Positions 16,274-24,621 of a DNA stretch of 64,000 nucleotides are shown one piece after another. The position numbers and the translations under genes were made by a program. Numbering within the stretch: position 1 is the stretch's first letter; the number at the start of each line of letters is the position of its first letter. The notes under the pieces are model-generated. The model had not been told where the DNA came from. It searched no databases and saw nothing but the letters and a program-made list of their open reading frames with translations. Location: assembly GCF_013085345.1 (NCBI RefSeq), contig NZ_JABFAJ010000017.1, positions 1 to 64,000 on the forward strand, read 5' to 3'. Source of the DNA: Isoptericola sediminis (GTDB lineage Bacteria > Actinomycetota > Actinomycetes > Actinomycetales > Cellulomonadaceae).

Positions 16274-18008
16274 GAGCCTGCGCCACCGGGCCGCCCGCGA
16301 CCCGCTGCTGCGCCTCGCCCCCCTGCTCGAGATCCGCTGGGGCCGGGTCGCCCGCGCCGTCGGGCTGGGCACCGCCACGCTCGTGTGCGCGATCGGGCTG
16401 GCCGCGGCCGCGGCCTGGCTCATCGCCCGCGCCTCGCAGATGCCGCCGGTGCTCACCCTGTCGGTCGCGACCGTCGGCGTGCGGGCGTTCGGCACCGGCC
16501 GGGCGTTCTTCCGCTACCTGGAGCGGCTCGCCTCGCACGGCGTGGCGCTGCGGGGCATGGCGGCGCTGCGCGCCAACCTGTACGACCGGCTCGCCCGCGG
16601 CGGGGCCGACGTCGTGGCGCTGCGCCGCGGCGACCTGCTCGCCCGGGTCGGCAGCGACGTCGACGACGTCGGGGACGTCGTCGTGCGCGCGTTGATCCCC
16701 GCAGCCGTCGCGGTCGTGACGGGGCTGGGGTCGGTGCTGCTGGTCGGGATCTTCCTGCCCGCTGCCGGCGCGGTGCTGCTCGCCTGCCTGCTGCTCACGG
16801 GTGTCCTCGCCCCGTGGCTGGCCTCGCGGGCCTCGCGGTCCGTCGAGCAGCGGGGTGCCGCGGCCCGCGGCGAGGTCGCGGCCCGCACCCTCGAGCTGCT
16901 CGAGGACGGCCAGCAGCTGCGGGTGGCCGGCCGGCTCGACGAGCGCGCCGACGGGCTGCGGGCCGCCGACCGGCGCCTCGCGGCCGCGACCGACGACGGC
17001 GCCCGCGTCGCGGGACTCTCGGCCGCGATCGAGGCGGGAGCCCAGACCCTGGCCGTGCTCGGCTGCCTGCTGCTCGGGATCCCGGCCGCGCTGGCCGGCG
17101 ACCTCGCGGCGACCGAGCTGGCGGTGGTCGTGCTCACCCCGCTGGCCGTGTTCGAGGTGACGACCGCACTGCCCGCCGCCGCGGTGCAGCTGCGCCGGTC
17201 GCGCGAGGCCGCGCGACGGCTGGTCGACCTGCTACCGGCGACCGACGGCGTGCCGGGCGGACCGCGCCCCGCCGCTACCGATGACGCGACCGGGCTCGAG
17301 CTGGAGGAGGTCTCCGCGGGGTGGCCCGAGGGTGGCCGCACCGTCCTGCGGGACGTCGACCTCACGCTGCGGCCCGGCGGGGTCGTGGCCCTGGCCGGCC
17401 CGTCGGGGGTCGGCAAGACGACGCTGCTGCTCACCGCGGCGGGGCTGCTCGCCCCGGTCGCCGGCCGGGTCCGCGGCGAGGGGCTGTTCGTCGCGGAGGA
17501 CGGCCACGTGTTCGGCACCACCGTGCTGGAGAACCTGCGGGTCGCCCGCGCCGACGTCACCGAGGTGGACGCCCGCGAGGCGCTGGCGGCCGTCGGGCTC
17601 ACCACCTGGCTGGAGGGTCTGCCCGCCGGGCTCGACACCCCGCTCGGCTCGGGCGGCACGGACGTGTCCGGCGGGGAGCGCCGCCGGCTGCTGGTGGCCC
17701 GGGCGCTGCTGGCGCCGCACCGGGTGCTGCTCGTGGACGAACCCGCCGAGCACCTCGACGCCGCCACCGCGGACGCCCTGGTGGAGATGCTGGCCGGGCT
17801 CGCCCGCACGACGGGGCGCGCCGTCGTCGTCGCCTCCCACCGGCTGACCCCGCTGGCGGCCGCCGACGAGGTGCTGCTGCTCGGCCCGGGCGAGGCCCCG
17901 GGCGACGCGGCCCGGGTCGTCGCGCGCGGCACGCACGACGCGCTGCTGCACGAGGTGCCGGACTACCGCTGGGCGACCGACCGGGAGGGCGCCACGCTCC
18001 GGCCCTGA
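16266..18008 (+). CDS. cydC: Thiol reductant ABC exporter subunit CydC
   Basis: This is the second half-transporter of CydDC. It starts with GTG inside the end of cydD. The 580-residue protein has an N-terminal transmembrane domain and a C-terminal ATPase with Walker A GPSGVGKTTL, signature VSGGERRRLL and Walker B VLLVDEPAEHLD. It closes the cydABDC operon. The separate ABC exporter downstream has its own promoter. Confidence 0.93.
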   Translation: MPESLRHRAARDPLLRLAPLLEIRWGRVARAVGLGTATLVCAIGLAAAAAWLIARASQMPPVLTLSVATVGVRAFGTGRAFFRYLERLASHGVALRGMAALRANLYDRLARGGADVVALRRGDLLARVGSDVDDVGDVVVRALIPAAVAVVTGLGSVLLVGIFLPAAGAVLLACLLLTGVLAPWLASRASRSVEQRGAAARGEVAARTLELLEDGQQLRVAGRLDERADGLRAADRRLAAATDDGARVAGLSAAIEAGAQTLAVLGCLLLGIPAALAGDLAATELAVVVLTPLAVFEVTTALPAAAVQLRRSREAARRLVDLLPATDGVPGGPRPAATDDATGLELEEVSAGWPEGGRTVLRDVDLTLRPGGVVALAGPSGVGKTTLLLTAAGLLAPVAGRVRGEGLFVAEDGHVFGTTVLENLRVARADVTEVDAREALAAVGLTTWLEGLPAGLDTPLGSGGTDVSGGERRRLLVARALLAPHRVLLVDEPAEHLDAATADALVEMLAGLARTTGRAVVVASHRLTPLAAADEVLLLGPGEAPGDAARVVARGTHDALLHEVPDYRWATDREGATLRP

Positions 18009-18087
18009 GCGGGACGGACGGTTCTCAGGGCCGGAACCGGGGTGGTCCCCGATGTGCCGGGACCCGCGGCTCCGTAGCGTCCGAGAC

Positions 18088-19020
18088 ATGATCAGGATCG
18101 CATCCCTCACCCGACGGTACGGGGACCTCACGGCCGTCGACGACCTCACCTTCACCGCGTCCCCCGGACGCGTCACCGGCTTCCTCGGCCCGAACGGCGC
18201 CGGGAAGTCCACCACCCTGCGGCTCCTCACCGGACTGGCCACCCCGACCGCGGGGACGGCGACGGTGCTCGGCCGCCGGTACGCGGACCTGCCCAACCCT
18301 GGTCTGGACGTCGGGGTGCTGCTGGACGCCTCGGCCCAGCACGGCGGACGCACCGGGCGCGAGACCCTCGTGCTCGCCCAGCGCACGATGGGCCTGCCCG
18401 AGGCCCAGGTCGACGCGATGCTCGACCTCGTCGGCCTGACCCGCACCGAGTCGCGGCGGCGCGTGCGCGACTACTCCCTCGGCATGCGTCAGCGCCTCGG
18501 CATCGCCACGGCGCTGCTCGGCGACCCGCGCGTCCTGATCCTCGACGAGCCGGCGAACGGGCTGGACCCCGCCGGCATCCGCTGGATGCGCGACCTGCTG
18601 CGGTCGTTCGCCGACGACGGCGGCACCGTGCTGCTCTCCAGCCACCTGCTGGCAGAGATCGAGGCGATCGCCGACGACATCGTCGTCATCGGCCACGGCC
18701 GCGTGGTGGCAGCCGGCTCGACGGCCGAGCTGCTGGACGGGGCGGGGACCCTGGTCCGGGCGCACGACGCGGCCGCGCTGTCGGCGGCCCTGACGTCGGC
18801 GGGCTACCGCGCCACGGCCGGTGCCGACGGAGCCGTCGTCACCGACGCCGGGACCGTGGACGCCGGGCTGGTGGCCTTCGCCGCCGGCCTGCCCGTCACC
18901 GAGCTGCGGTGCGCCGACGGCACCGCGCTGGAGGAGATGTTCCTCGACCTGACCGCCGACGACCGGCGCGACCGCCCGTCCGTCGGTGCCGTCCCGATCC
19001 CGAGCGGAGCCCTCGCATGA
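18088..19020 (+). CDS. ABC-2 type transporter, ATP-binding subunit
   Basis: The start ATG at 18088 lies 7 nt after TAGCGT (18075-18080), so the mRNA is probably leaderless. The 310-residue protein has Walker A GPNGAGKSTTL near residue 37, signature YSLGMRQRLG and Walker B VLILDEPANGLDP, followed by about 90 residues of variable C-terminal domain, the layout of DrrA/CcmA-like exporters. Its stop overlaps the start of the permease gene (ATGA). The substrate is unknown; drug, lipid or peptide export is possible. Confidence 0.88.
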   Translation: MIRIASLTRRYGDLTAVDDLTFTASPGRVTGFLGPNGAGKSTTLRLLTGLATPTAGTATVLGRRYADLPNPGLDVGVLLDASAQHGGRTGRETLVLAQRTMGLPEAQVDAMLDLVGLTRTESRRRVRDYSLGMRQRLGIATALLGDPRVLILDEPANGLDPAGIRWMRDLLRSFADDGGTVLLSSHLLAEIEAIADDIVVIGHGRVVAAGSTAELLDGAGTLVRAHDAAALSAALTSAGYRATAGADGAVVTDAGTVDAGLVAFAAGLPVTELRCADGTALEEMFLDLTADDRRDRPSVGAVPIPSGALA

Positions 19021-19817
19021 CCACCCTCGCCCCGGACACCGTCCCGCCCCTCGCACCGGCGGCACGCCGACCGGTCCCCCTGACCCGGCTCGTGGACGTC
19101 GAGCTGCGCAAGCTCGTCGACACCCGGGCGAGCCGGTGGCTGCTCGCCGCCGTCCCCCTGATCACGCTGCTCGCGGCCGTCGCCGTCGCGGTCTGGGGCC
19201 CGGACACCGAGGTGACGTTCGGCGCGTACACGGCGACCAGCCTCATGCCGCTGGAGCTGCTGCTGCCGCTGGTCGCCGTGCTGTCCGTGGCCGGGGAGTG
19301 GAGCCAGCGCTCGGCCCTGACGACCTTCGCGCTGCTCCCCCGCCGAGGACGGGTGATGGCCGCGAAGGCCGTCGCCCTGCTGCTGGTCACGCTCGCCGCG
19401 GCCGCGTCGGTGGTCCTGCTCAGCGCCGTCGCCACGGTGGTGGCCGCCCAGGCCCGCGGGCTCGACGCCGTCTGGGACCTGTCGACGACCCTGACCCTGC
19501 GCTCCGTGCTCGCCTACGCGGCAGCCGTCGCGTTCGGGTTCACGACCGCCGTGGTGCTCCGGAGCACCGCGCCGGCGATGGTGGCCTGCCTGGGGTTCCT
19601 CTTCGTCGTGCCGATGGTCTCCTCCGTGGTGGCGGGGGTCTCCGGCTGGTGGGCCGAGCACGGCGCCTGGGTCGACCTGAGCTGGTCCCTGAGCTTCCTG
19701 ACGCTGCCCGGCATCACCGGGGAGCAGTGGGCGCAGGTCGGCACCGGGGGGCTGCTGTGGATCGCCCTGCCCCTGGTCCTGGGCCTGCGCCGGCTGCACC
19801 GGGTCGAGATCCGCTGA
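19017..19817 (+). CDS. ABC-2 type transporter, permease subunit
   Basis: The 266-residue protein has six hydrophobic segments: one at about residues 40-60 after a charged N-terminus with RLVDVELRKLVDTRASRWL, then four in the middle and one near the end. The ELRKLVDTR-like cytoplasmic helix before the first membrane segment is typical of ABC-2 permeases. ATGA overlap with the upstream ATPase gene shows they make one exporter. It ends 21 bp before the convergent lipoprotein gene. Confidence 0.85.
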   Translation: MTTLAPDTVPPLAPAARRPVPLTRLVDVELRKLVDTRASRWLLAAVPLITLLAAVAVAVWGPDTEVTFGAYTATSLMPLELLLPLVAVLSVAGEWSQRSALTTFALLPRRGRVMAAKAVALLLVTLAAAASVVLLSAVATVVAAQARGLDAVWDLSTTLTLRSVLAYAAAVAFGFTTAVVLRSTAPAMVACLGFLFVVPMVSSVVAGVSGWWAEHGAWVDLSWSLSFLTLPGITGEQWAQVGTGGLLWIALPLVLGLRRLHRVEIR

Positions 19818-19838
19818 GCCACGGCGCGACCGACCCGG

Positions 19839-21029
19839 CTACGGCGCCGGGGGCGGCGTCGCCTCCGTGGTGGCCAGGTAGTGGTGCTCGTAGTCGGACA
19901 GGACGATGCCGCCGTCCTCGGTGACGAGGACGGGGACCACCAGGTCCCCGGTGCCCTCGGGGTCGTAGGCCTCGGCGACGTTCCCGGTGACGACGTTGTG
20001 CGCGCGCAGGGAGTCCCCCACCCGCAGGTACACGAGCGCCCCGCTGACTCCCTCGACGGTGGTCTCCTGCCCCGAGGAGGACGTCCACAGCTCGGCCCCC
20101 TCGGCGTCCAGGCCCCGCACCTCGTCGACGTCCACGGTGATCACGGTGCCCGTCGTGGGGTCGACGCCGACGTCGGTGAACCCGTCGGCCAGGACGGTCC
20201 CGTCGGCGAGGTCGACGAGGGCCTCGGACGCGTCGTCGGTGCGCACCCGCACGACGCCGGGACCGGGTGCCGGCTCGGTGGCCGCCACGAGCGCCTCCGG
20301 GTCCCAGCCCTGCGCGGCCGCGTCCAGGCGCCAGCTCTCGGCGCCGGCCGTGTCGCTGGCGACGAGGTCGTCACCCTGCCGGGTCACGACGGTGCCCCGG
20401 TACTCCCCCAGCACCGTGGCACCGTCGTCCTGCCCGAGCACCTGCCCCGTGCCGGCGTCGAGCACCACGCGTGCGTCGCCGGTGCCTATCGGCTCCGTCG
20501 GCTCCGCGCTGAACACCAGCCCGGGGCCGACCAGCGGTCCGGGGACGTCGACGGGTCCCCAGACCTGCTCGCCGGTGCTCAGGTCGTAGGCCGTGGCGCT
20601 GGTCGCGACCCCGGCCTCGCCGTCGTCGGCTGCGGGGCTGTCCGTGAGCACCGCGAGCGCCCGGCCGTCGGGGGTGGTCGTCACGGCGTAGCCGGTACGG
20701 CTGACGGGCCGGTCCGCGCTCCACAACGCCTCGCCGTCGGCGGCCACGGCCGTGAACCGCAGCAGTCCGTCCCGTTCGCCGGCGCCCAGGGTGATGCCGT
20801 CGGCCGACTGCGGGACGGCGTCCCACCCGGGGTCGACGATCCGCACGGTGTCGACCTGCAGCGGCAGGCGCAGGCCGTCCGGGTCGACCTCGGCCGGCGC
20901 CCCGACGGCGCTGGTCGGCGTGCGGTCGATCTCGACCGGGGGCGGTCCGGGCTGGTCCGCGCACCCGGCCAGCAGCAGGGCGCCCGTCAGCACGAGGGCC
21001 GGCGGGCCGGTCCGGCGGGTCCGCGTCAT
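19839..21029 (-). CDS. Lipoprotein with PQQ/WD-like beta-propeller
   Basis: A signal peptide with lipobox LAGC (Cys23) anchors the 396-residue protein outside the membrane. The rest has repeated segments of about 40-45 residues with Ala/Gly-Trp blades (for example GEALWSADRP, GEQVWGPVDV, GAELWTSSSG), as in PQQ-like or outer-membrane BamB-like propellers. It overlaps the ccdA stop by ATGA and is the last gene of the dsbA-ccdA-lipoprotein operon. Its function is unknown; a scaffold or client of the thiol/disulfide system is a reasonable guess. Confidence 0.8.
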   Translation of the reverse strand: MTRTRRTGPPALVLTGALLLAGCADQPGPPPVEIDRTPTSAVGAPAEVDPDGLRLPLQVDTVRIVDPGWDAVPQSADGITLGAGERDGLLRFTAVAADGEALWSADRPVSRTGYAVTTTPDGRALAVLTDSPAADDGEAGVATSATAYDLSTGEQVWGPVDVPGPLVGPGLVFSAEPTEPIGTGDARVVLDAGTGQVLGQDDGATVLGEYRGTVVTRQGDDLVASDTAGAESWRLDAAAQGWDPEALVAATEPAPGPGVVRVRTDDASEALVDLADGTVLADGFTDVGVDPTTGTVITVDVDEVRGLDAEGAELWTSSSGQETTVEGVSGALVYLRVGDSLRAHNVVTGNVAEAYDPEGTGDLVVPVLVTEDGGIVLSDYEHHYLATTEATPPPAP

Positions 21030-21889
21030 CGGGGGGCCTCCTCGGTCTCGGCGGCGACGGCACGCTGGCGGCGCGCCCGGTGGCGGGTCCAGACGACGAC
21101 CACGACGGCGGCGACGACGAGGAGCAGCCCGACGTCGAGGACGGGGTTCGCTAGCAGGGCGCCCTGGCCCTGCAGCCACGCCTGGGTGCTCACGGGCACC
21201 AGCTCCGGCATCCCGACCAGTCCGTTGGTGGCCCAGAACAGGGCGCCGGCCGCGACGAGCAGCAGGCCGGTGACGATCGAGGTGGTGTGCAGCTCACGCC
21301 CCACCACGGTGACCGTCCGCCCCCGCAGCGCCGCACGACGGCGGTCGTCCAGCCGTCCCCAGAGCGTGGCGAGGACGAGCAGCGGCAGGACCATGCCGAC
21401 GCCGTAGACGGCCAGCAGCAGCCCGGCGCCGACGACGTCGCCCTGGGCGGCGGCGAGGGTCAGGACGGCGCCGAGGATCGGGCCGGCGCAGAACCCGGCG
21501 ACGCCTCCGGCCGCGCCGAGCAGGAACGTCTTGACCCACCCCGTGCGGGTCGCCGACGAACGCTGCAAGGCCCGGGCGCCGGGCAGGACCCGGGCCGGGT
21601 CGAACCCGAGCCCGAGGAGCTGGACGACGCCGAGCACGACCAGCAGGACGGCGGCGACGGTGACGACCAGGTCCCGCTGCGTGACGAACAGGGTGCCGAG
21701 CGCGCCCGCACCGACACCGAGCGGGACCAGCACGACGAGCAGCCCGGTGAGGAACACCCCGCCGTGCGCCCACAGCCGGGGGCCGGCGCCGACGGTGGAG
21801 GCGAAGAACGCGGGCAGCAGCAGCGCGCCGCAGGGGCTGAGGAGCGCGAGCGCACCACCGAGGAACGCGGTGAGGAGGCCGACCTCCAT
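21026..21889 (-). CDS. ccdA: CcdA/DsbD-like transmembrane thiol:disulfide transporter
   Basis: CcdA proteins carry electrons from cytoplasmic thioredoxin across the membrane to extracytoplasmic thiol proteins. The 287-residue protein has about seven membrane helices and the two expected redox cysteines, Cys20 in SPCGALLLPA and Cys134 in GFCAGPILG. It lies 3 bp after the DsbA-like gene and overlaps the lipoprotein gene by ATGA. No cytochrome c maturation gene is nearby, so its partner here is more likely the DsbA-like protein. Confidence 0.87.
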   Translation of the reverse strand: MEVGLLTAFLGGALALLSPCGALLLPAFFASTVGAGPRLWAHGGVFLTGLLVVLVPLGVGAGALGTLFVTQRDLVVTVAAVLLVVLGVVQLLGLGFDPARVLPGARALQRSSATRTGWVKTFLLGAAGGVAGFCAGPILGAVLTLAAAQGDVVGAGLLLAVYGVGMVLPLLVLATLWGRLDDRRRAALRGRTVTVVGRELHTTSIVTGLLLVAAGALFWATNGLVGMPELVPVSTQAWLQGQGALLANPVLDVGLLLVVAAVVVVVWTRHRARRQRAVAAETEEAPR

Positions 21890-21892
21890 CGC

Positions 21893-22651
21893 TCAGCCCG
21901 CGCTCGCGGCGAGCGCCGCGTCGTAGGCGTCGCGGAACACCTGGGTCGGCTGGGCGCCGACGATCGGCTCGCCCCCGAGCAGGAACGCGGGGGTCGAGTA
22001 GGCGCCGAGGTCGAGGCCGAGCTTCTCGTTGGCGGCGACGGCCTCGGCCGTCTCGGACGAGGCCATGTCGGCGGTGAACCGCTCGACGTCCAGGCCCAGC
22101 TCGGCGGCCAGGTCGGTCAGCGCCTGCTCGGACAGCTCGGCCTCGGACCGCTTCTCCCCCTCGGGGTAGAGGGCGTCGTGGTAGGCCCAGAACTCGTCCT
22201 GGAGCCCGGCGGCGTAGGCGGCACGCGCCGCACGCTCGGAGGCCTCGCCGAAGACGTTGACGTCCCGGTACTCGATGCGCAGGTCGCCGTCCTCGGCGTG
22301 CTGCATCATCTCCGGCAGCGTCTCGTGGCTCCACTGCGCGCAGAACGGGCACTGGTAGTCGGAGAAGACGACGAGCACGACGGGGGCGTCGACCGGGCCC
22401 GCGGCGAGCGGGTCCTCGGGGTCACGGCGCTCGACGGCGGCGGGGTCGAGCTCGGCGGGCCCCTGCACGTCGGTCGGGGCGTCACCCTGCCCGGGGGCGG
22501 TCGCCGCACCGGGGGCCGCTGCCGGGCCGGCCGGTGCGTCGTCGCCGGACGACCAGAGCACGGCCGCCGCCAGCACCAGGGCCAGCACGGTGACGACGAC
22601 GGCGGGCAGGACCCACGGCCGGGACGCGGTCGGGGTACGGGGGTCGGCCAC
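21893..22651 (-). CDS. Membrane-anchored DsbA-like thioredoxin-fold protein
   Basis: The 252-residue protein has one N-terminal membrane anchor (about residues 12-34), an Ala/Pro-rich linker and a DsbA/Thioredoxin_4 domain from residue 88, with active site CPFC (101-104) and a cis-Pro element (YSTPAFL). It should act outside the membrane on protein disulfides. The GTG start follows GGAGG. Its gene is first in an operon with ccdA and the lipoprotein, divergent from the CPxC membrane protein gene across the BlaI-type operator. Confidence 0.88.
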   Translation of the reverse strand: MADPRTPTASRPWVLPAVVVTVLALVLAAAVLWSSGDDAPAGPAAAPGAATAPGQGDAPTDVQGPAELDPAAVERRDPEDPLAAGPVDAPVVLVVFSDYQCPFCAQWSHETLPEMMQHAEDGDLRIEYRDVNVFGEASERAARAAYAAGLQDEFWAYHDALYPEGEKRSEAELSEQALTDLAAELGLDVERFTADMASSETAEAVAANEKLGLDLGAYSTPAFLLGGEPIVGAQPTQVFRDAYDAALAASAG

Positions 22652-22687
22652 GGGTTCCTCCGGGAGGTCGGCTTACTATCTGGCGTA

Positions 22688-22710
22688 GTCGACTATGCAC
22701 CATAGTCGAC
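22688..22710. promoter_or_regulatory. Perfect inverted repeat, probable BlaI operator
   Basis: Arms GTCGACTATG (22688-22697) and CATAGTCGAC (22701-22710) are perfect inverse complements around a 3-nt spacer. Each contains a TAGTCGAC core, and TAGTCGACTA (22686-22695) is itself a palindrome; this resembles TAGTnnACTA-type dyads bound by BlaI/MecI/CopY repressors. The plus-strand CATAGT (22701-22706) and minus-strand GATAGT (22680-22675) could be the two -10 elements, so one bound dimer pair could silence both operons. Confidence 0.75.
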
Positions 22711-22711
22711 G

Positions 22712-23269
22712 ATGGGTCATCATGGCACCGTGACTCCCGTGACACCGACCCGCGCCTCCTGGCGCGACACCGCCGGCCTCGCGCTGGTCGGCCTGCGCAC
22801 CTGGACACCTCGTCAGCGCGTCGTCGCCGTCGGCGCGGCGCTCGCCGTCGGCCTGCTCATCGGGTGGGCGACCGTGCTGATCCCCAACCCCGTCTTCTCC
22901 CGGGAGATCCCCCCGGTGTGGTGGAACTACCCGGTGTGGATCCTCACCTCGGCGCTGTCCGGGATGCTCGTGGCCACCTACGTCCGCTCGGCGGCGCCGG
23001 ACCCGGACGAGGCCCGGTCCAGCCGGCTCGGCATGGCCGGCGGCGTGCTGGCCTGGTTCGCCGTCGGCTGCCCCGTGTGCAACAAGCTCGCCCTGCTGGC
23101 CCTCGGCTACAGCGGTGCGATCACCTGGTTCGCCCCCGTCCAGCCGTTCCTCGGCCTGGCCGCTCTCGCGCTCACCGCCGTCGCGCTCGTGTGGCGGCTG
23201 CGCGGCCAGGTGGCCTGCCCGGCACCCCCGGCGGCGCCGGCACCCGCGCCCGAGGGGGCTGCTCGATGA
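22712..23269 (+). CDS. Small polytopic membrane protein with CPxC motif
   Basis: I do not recognise this family by name. The 185-residue protein has about four membrane segments (near 38-56, 74-91, 108-130 and 145-163) and the motif GCPVCNKLALLALG with Cys120 and Cys123 at a membrane boundary, plus Cys169. A CxxC in this position could shuttle electrons or bind metal. The ATG at 22712 lies 6 nt after CATAGT, fitting a leaderless start; GTG at 22730 is an alternative (179 residues). It overlaps blaI by ATGA, so it belongs to the BlaI-M56 operon. Confidence 0.75.
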   Translation: MGHHGTVTPVTPTRASWRDTAGLALVGLRTWTPRQRVVAVGAALAVGLLIGWATVLIPNPVFSREIPPVWWNYPVWILTSALSGMLVATYVRSAAPDPDEARSSRLGMAGGVLAWFAVGCPVCNKLALLALGYSGAITWFAPVQPFLGLAALALTAVALVWRLRGQVACPAPPAAPAPAPEGAAR

Positions 23270-23649
23270 CGGCGCGCGAGCACGACGAACCGGCCCGCCT
23301 GGGCACCCTCGAGGCCCAGGTCATGGACGTCCTGTGGGACTGCGGCGGCTGCACCGTCCGGCACGTCATCGACCGGCTCGGCGGCCGCCCCGCCTACACG
23401 ACCATCGCCACGGTGCTCGGCAACCTCGAGCGCAAGGGCTTCGTGGAGCACGTGCGCGAGGGCCGCAGCGCCCGCTACCTGCCGGCCTCCAGCCGGTCCG
23501 AGCACGCCGCCGAGATCATGGAGCACGCGCTGGCGAGCAGCGGCGACCGCGCGGCCTCGATCCTGCACTTCGTCGAGGCCATGCCGGAGAGCGACCGCGC
23601 TCTGCTGCGCGACTACCTCGCGGGGCAGGACGCGACGGGGTCCGCATGA
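23266..23649 (+). CDS. blaI: BlaI/MecI/CopY family transcriptional repressor
   Basis: The 127-residue protein has the winged-helix DNA-binding domain of BlaI: LGTLEAQVMDVLW, CTVRHVIDRLG and AYTTIATVLGNLERKGFVE (residues about 10-65), followed by a helical dimerisation region. In the Bla/Mec systems such repressors are released by proteolysis. It is translationally coupled on both sides, upstream to the CPxC membrane protein and downstream to the M56 protease, and is the likely ligand of the operator at 22688-22710. Confidence 0.93.
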   Translation: MTAREHDEPARLGTLEAQVMDVLWDCGGCTVRHVIDRLGGRPAYTTIATVLGNLERKGFVEHVREGRSARYLPASSRSEHAAEIMEHALASSGDRAASILHFVEAMPESDRALLRDYLAGQDATGSA

Positions 23650-24614
23650 CGACCGGAGTCGCCGCCCTCGCCGGACTGGGCATCGTCCTCGCGGCGCTGA
23701 GCGGTCCGTGGCTCGTCCGCCGTGCCGCGCCCGCCCTGGTCCGGGCACCGCTGACCGCGGCCGTCGTGCTCACCGGGGGTGTCCTGCTCTGGCTGGCCGC
23801 CGTGCTCGCCGTCGGTCCGATGCTCGCCTGGACCCTCTCCGGTCCCGCCGTGCTGCCCGGGGCGGCCGGTGACGTGTGCCGGCGGTGCCTGGCCGCGGCC
23901 GACCCGTTCGCCGGCACCCCGCTCGACACCGCCGTGCCCGTGGTGCTGCTGCTGGCGGTGCCCGCCGTCGTCGCCGGGGTGCTGGCCACCGTGCTCGGCC
24001 GCGACCTGCTGCGGCGCCGACGCGAGACCGCCCGGACGGCCGCCGTCCTGCGGTCCACCGGTGCGCCGCGGGTCGTCGGCGGGCACCGGGTGCTGGTCGT
24101 GCCCGACGACGCGGCGGCCGCGTTCGCCCTGCCGGCCCGGCACGGCGGCGTCGTGGTGACGACCGGCGCGCTCGAGGCCCTCGACGAGACGGGGCTCGCT
24201 GCTGTCCTCGCCCACGAGGACGCCCACCTGCGCCAGCGCCACCACGTCGTGGCGGCGGTCGTCGAGGCCCTGGCGACCCACCTGCGCTGGATCCCCGTGG
24301 TGGCCGCCGTCGCGGACGCCGTGCCCACCTACCTGGAGATCGCCGCCGACGACGTCGCCCGGCACCGCGTCGGCACGACCGCGCTCGCCGGGGCGCTGCT
24401 CACGCTCGGCGACGCCCCTGACCGCGCCCCGGTCGCCGTCGGTGCCCTGCACGCCGGCGGACCGGACCGGATCCGGCACCTCGTCGCTCCCGGCACGGCG
24501 TCCGCCGGCACCTGGCCGGCCGTCGCCGTCGGGGCGCACCTCGGGGTGCTCGCCGCCGTGGCCCTGGCCGTCCACGTGCCGTACGCGGGCGCCCTGCTCT
24601 CGGGGTGCGCCTAG
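23646..24614 (+). CDS. M56 family membrane metallopeptidase
   Basis: The 322-residue protein has membrane segments near both ends and a zinc metalloprotease motif HEDAHLRQRHH (HExxH at 190-194), followed by a downstream EIAAD element that can supply the third zinc ligand. In BlaR1/MecR1 this domain leads to loss of BlaI. Here the extracellular penicillin-binding sensor domain is absent, as in the mycobacterial BlaR-like protein, so the signal must come from elsewhere. ATGA overlap with blaI ties it to that repressor. Confidence 0.88.
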   Translation: MTTGVAALAGLGIVLAALSGPWLVRRAAPALVRAPLTAAVVLTGGVLLWLAAVLAVGPMLAWTLSGPAVLPGAAGDVCRRCLAAADPFAGTPLDTAVPVVLLLAVPAVVAGVLATVLGRDLLRRRRETARTAAVLRSTGAPRVVGGHRVLVVPDDAAAAFALPARHGGVVVTTGALEALDETGLAAVLAHEDAHLRQRHHVVAAVVEALATHLRWIPVVAAVADAVPTYLEIAADDVARHRVGTTALAGALLTLGDAPDRAPVAVGALHAGGPDRIRHLVAPGTASAGTWPAVAVGAHLGVLAAVALAVHVPYAGALLSGCA

Positions 24615-24621
24615 TCACGCC

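Noticed and set aside
22688-24614. BlaI-M56 pair read as a beta-lactam resistance cassette
   Set aside because: No beta-lactamase, PBP2a or penicillin-sensor domain is present; neighbours are thiol/disulfide proteins.
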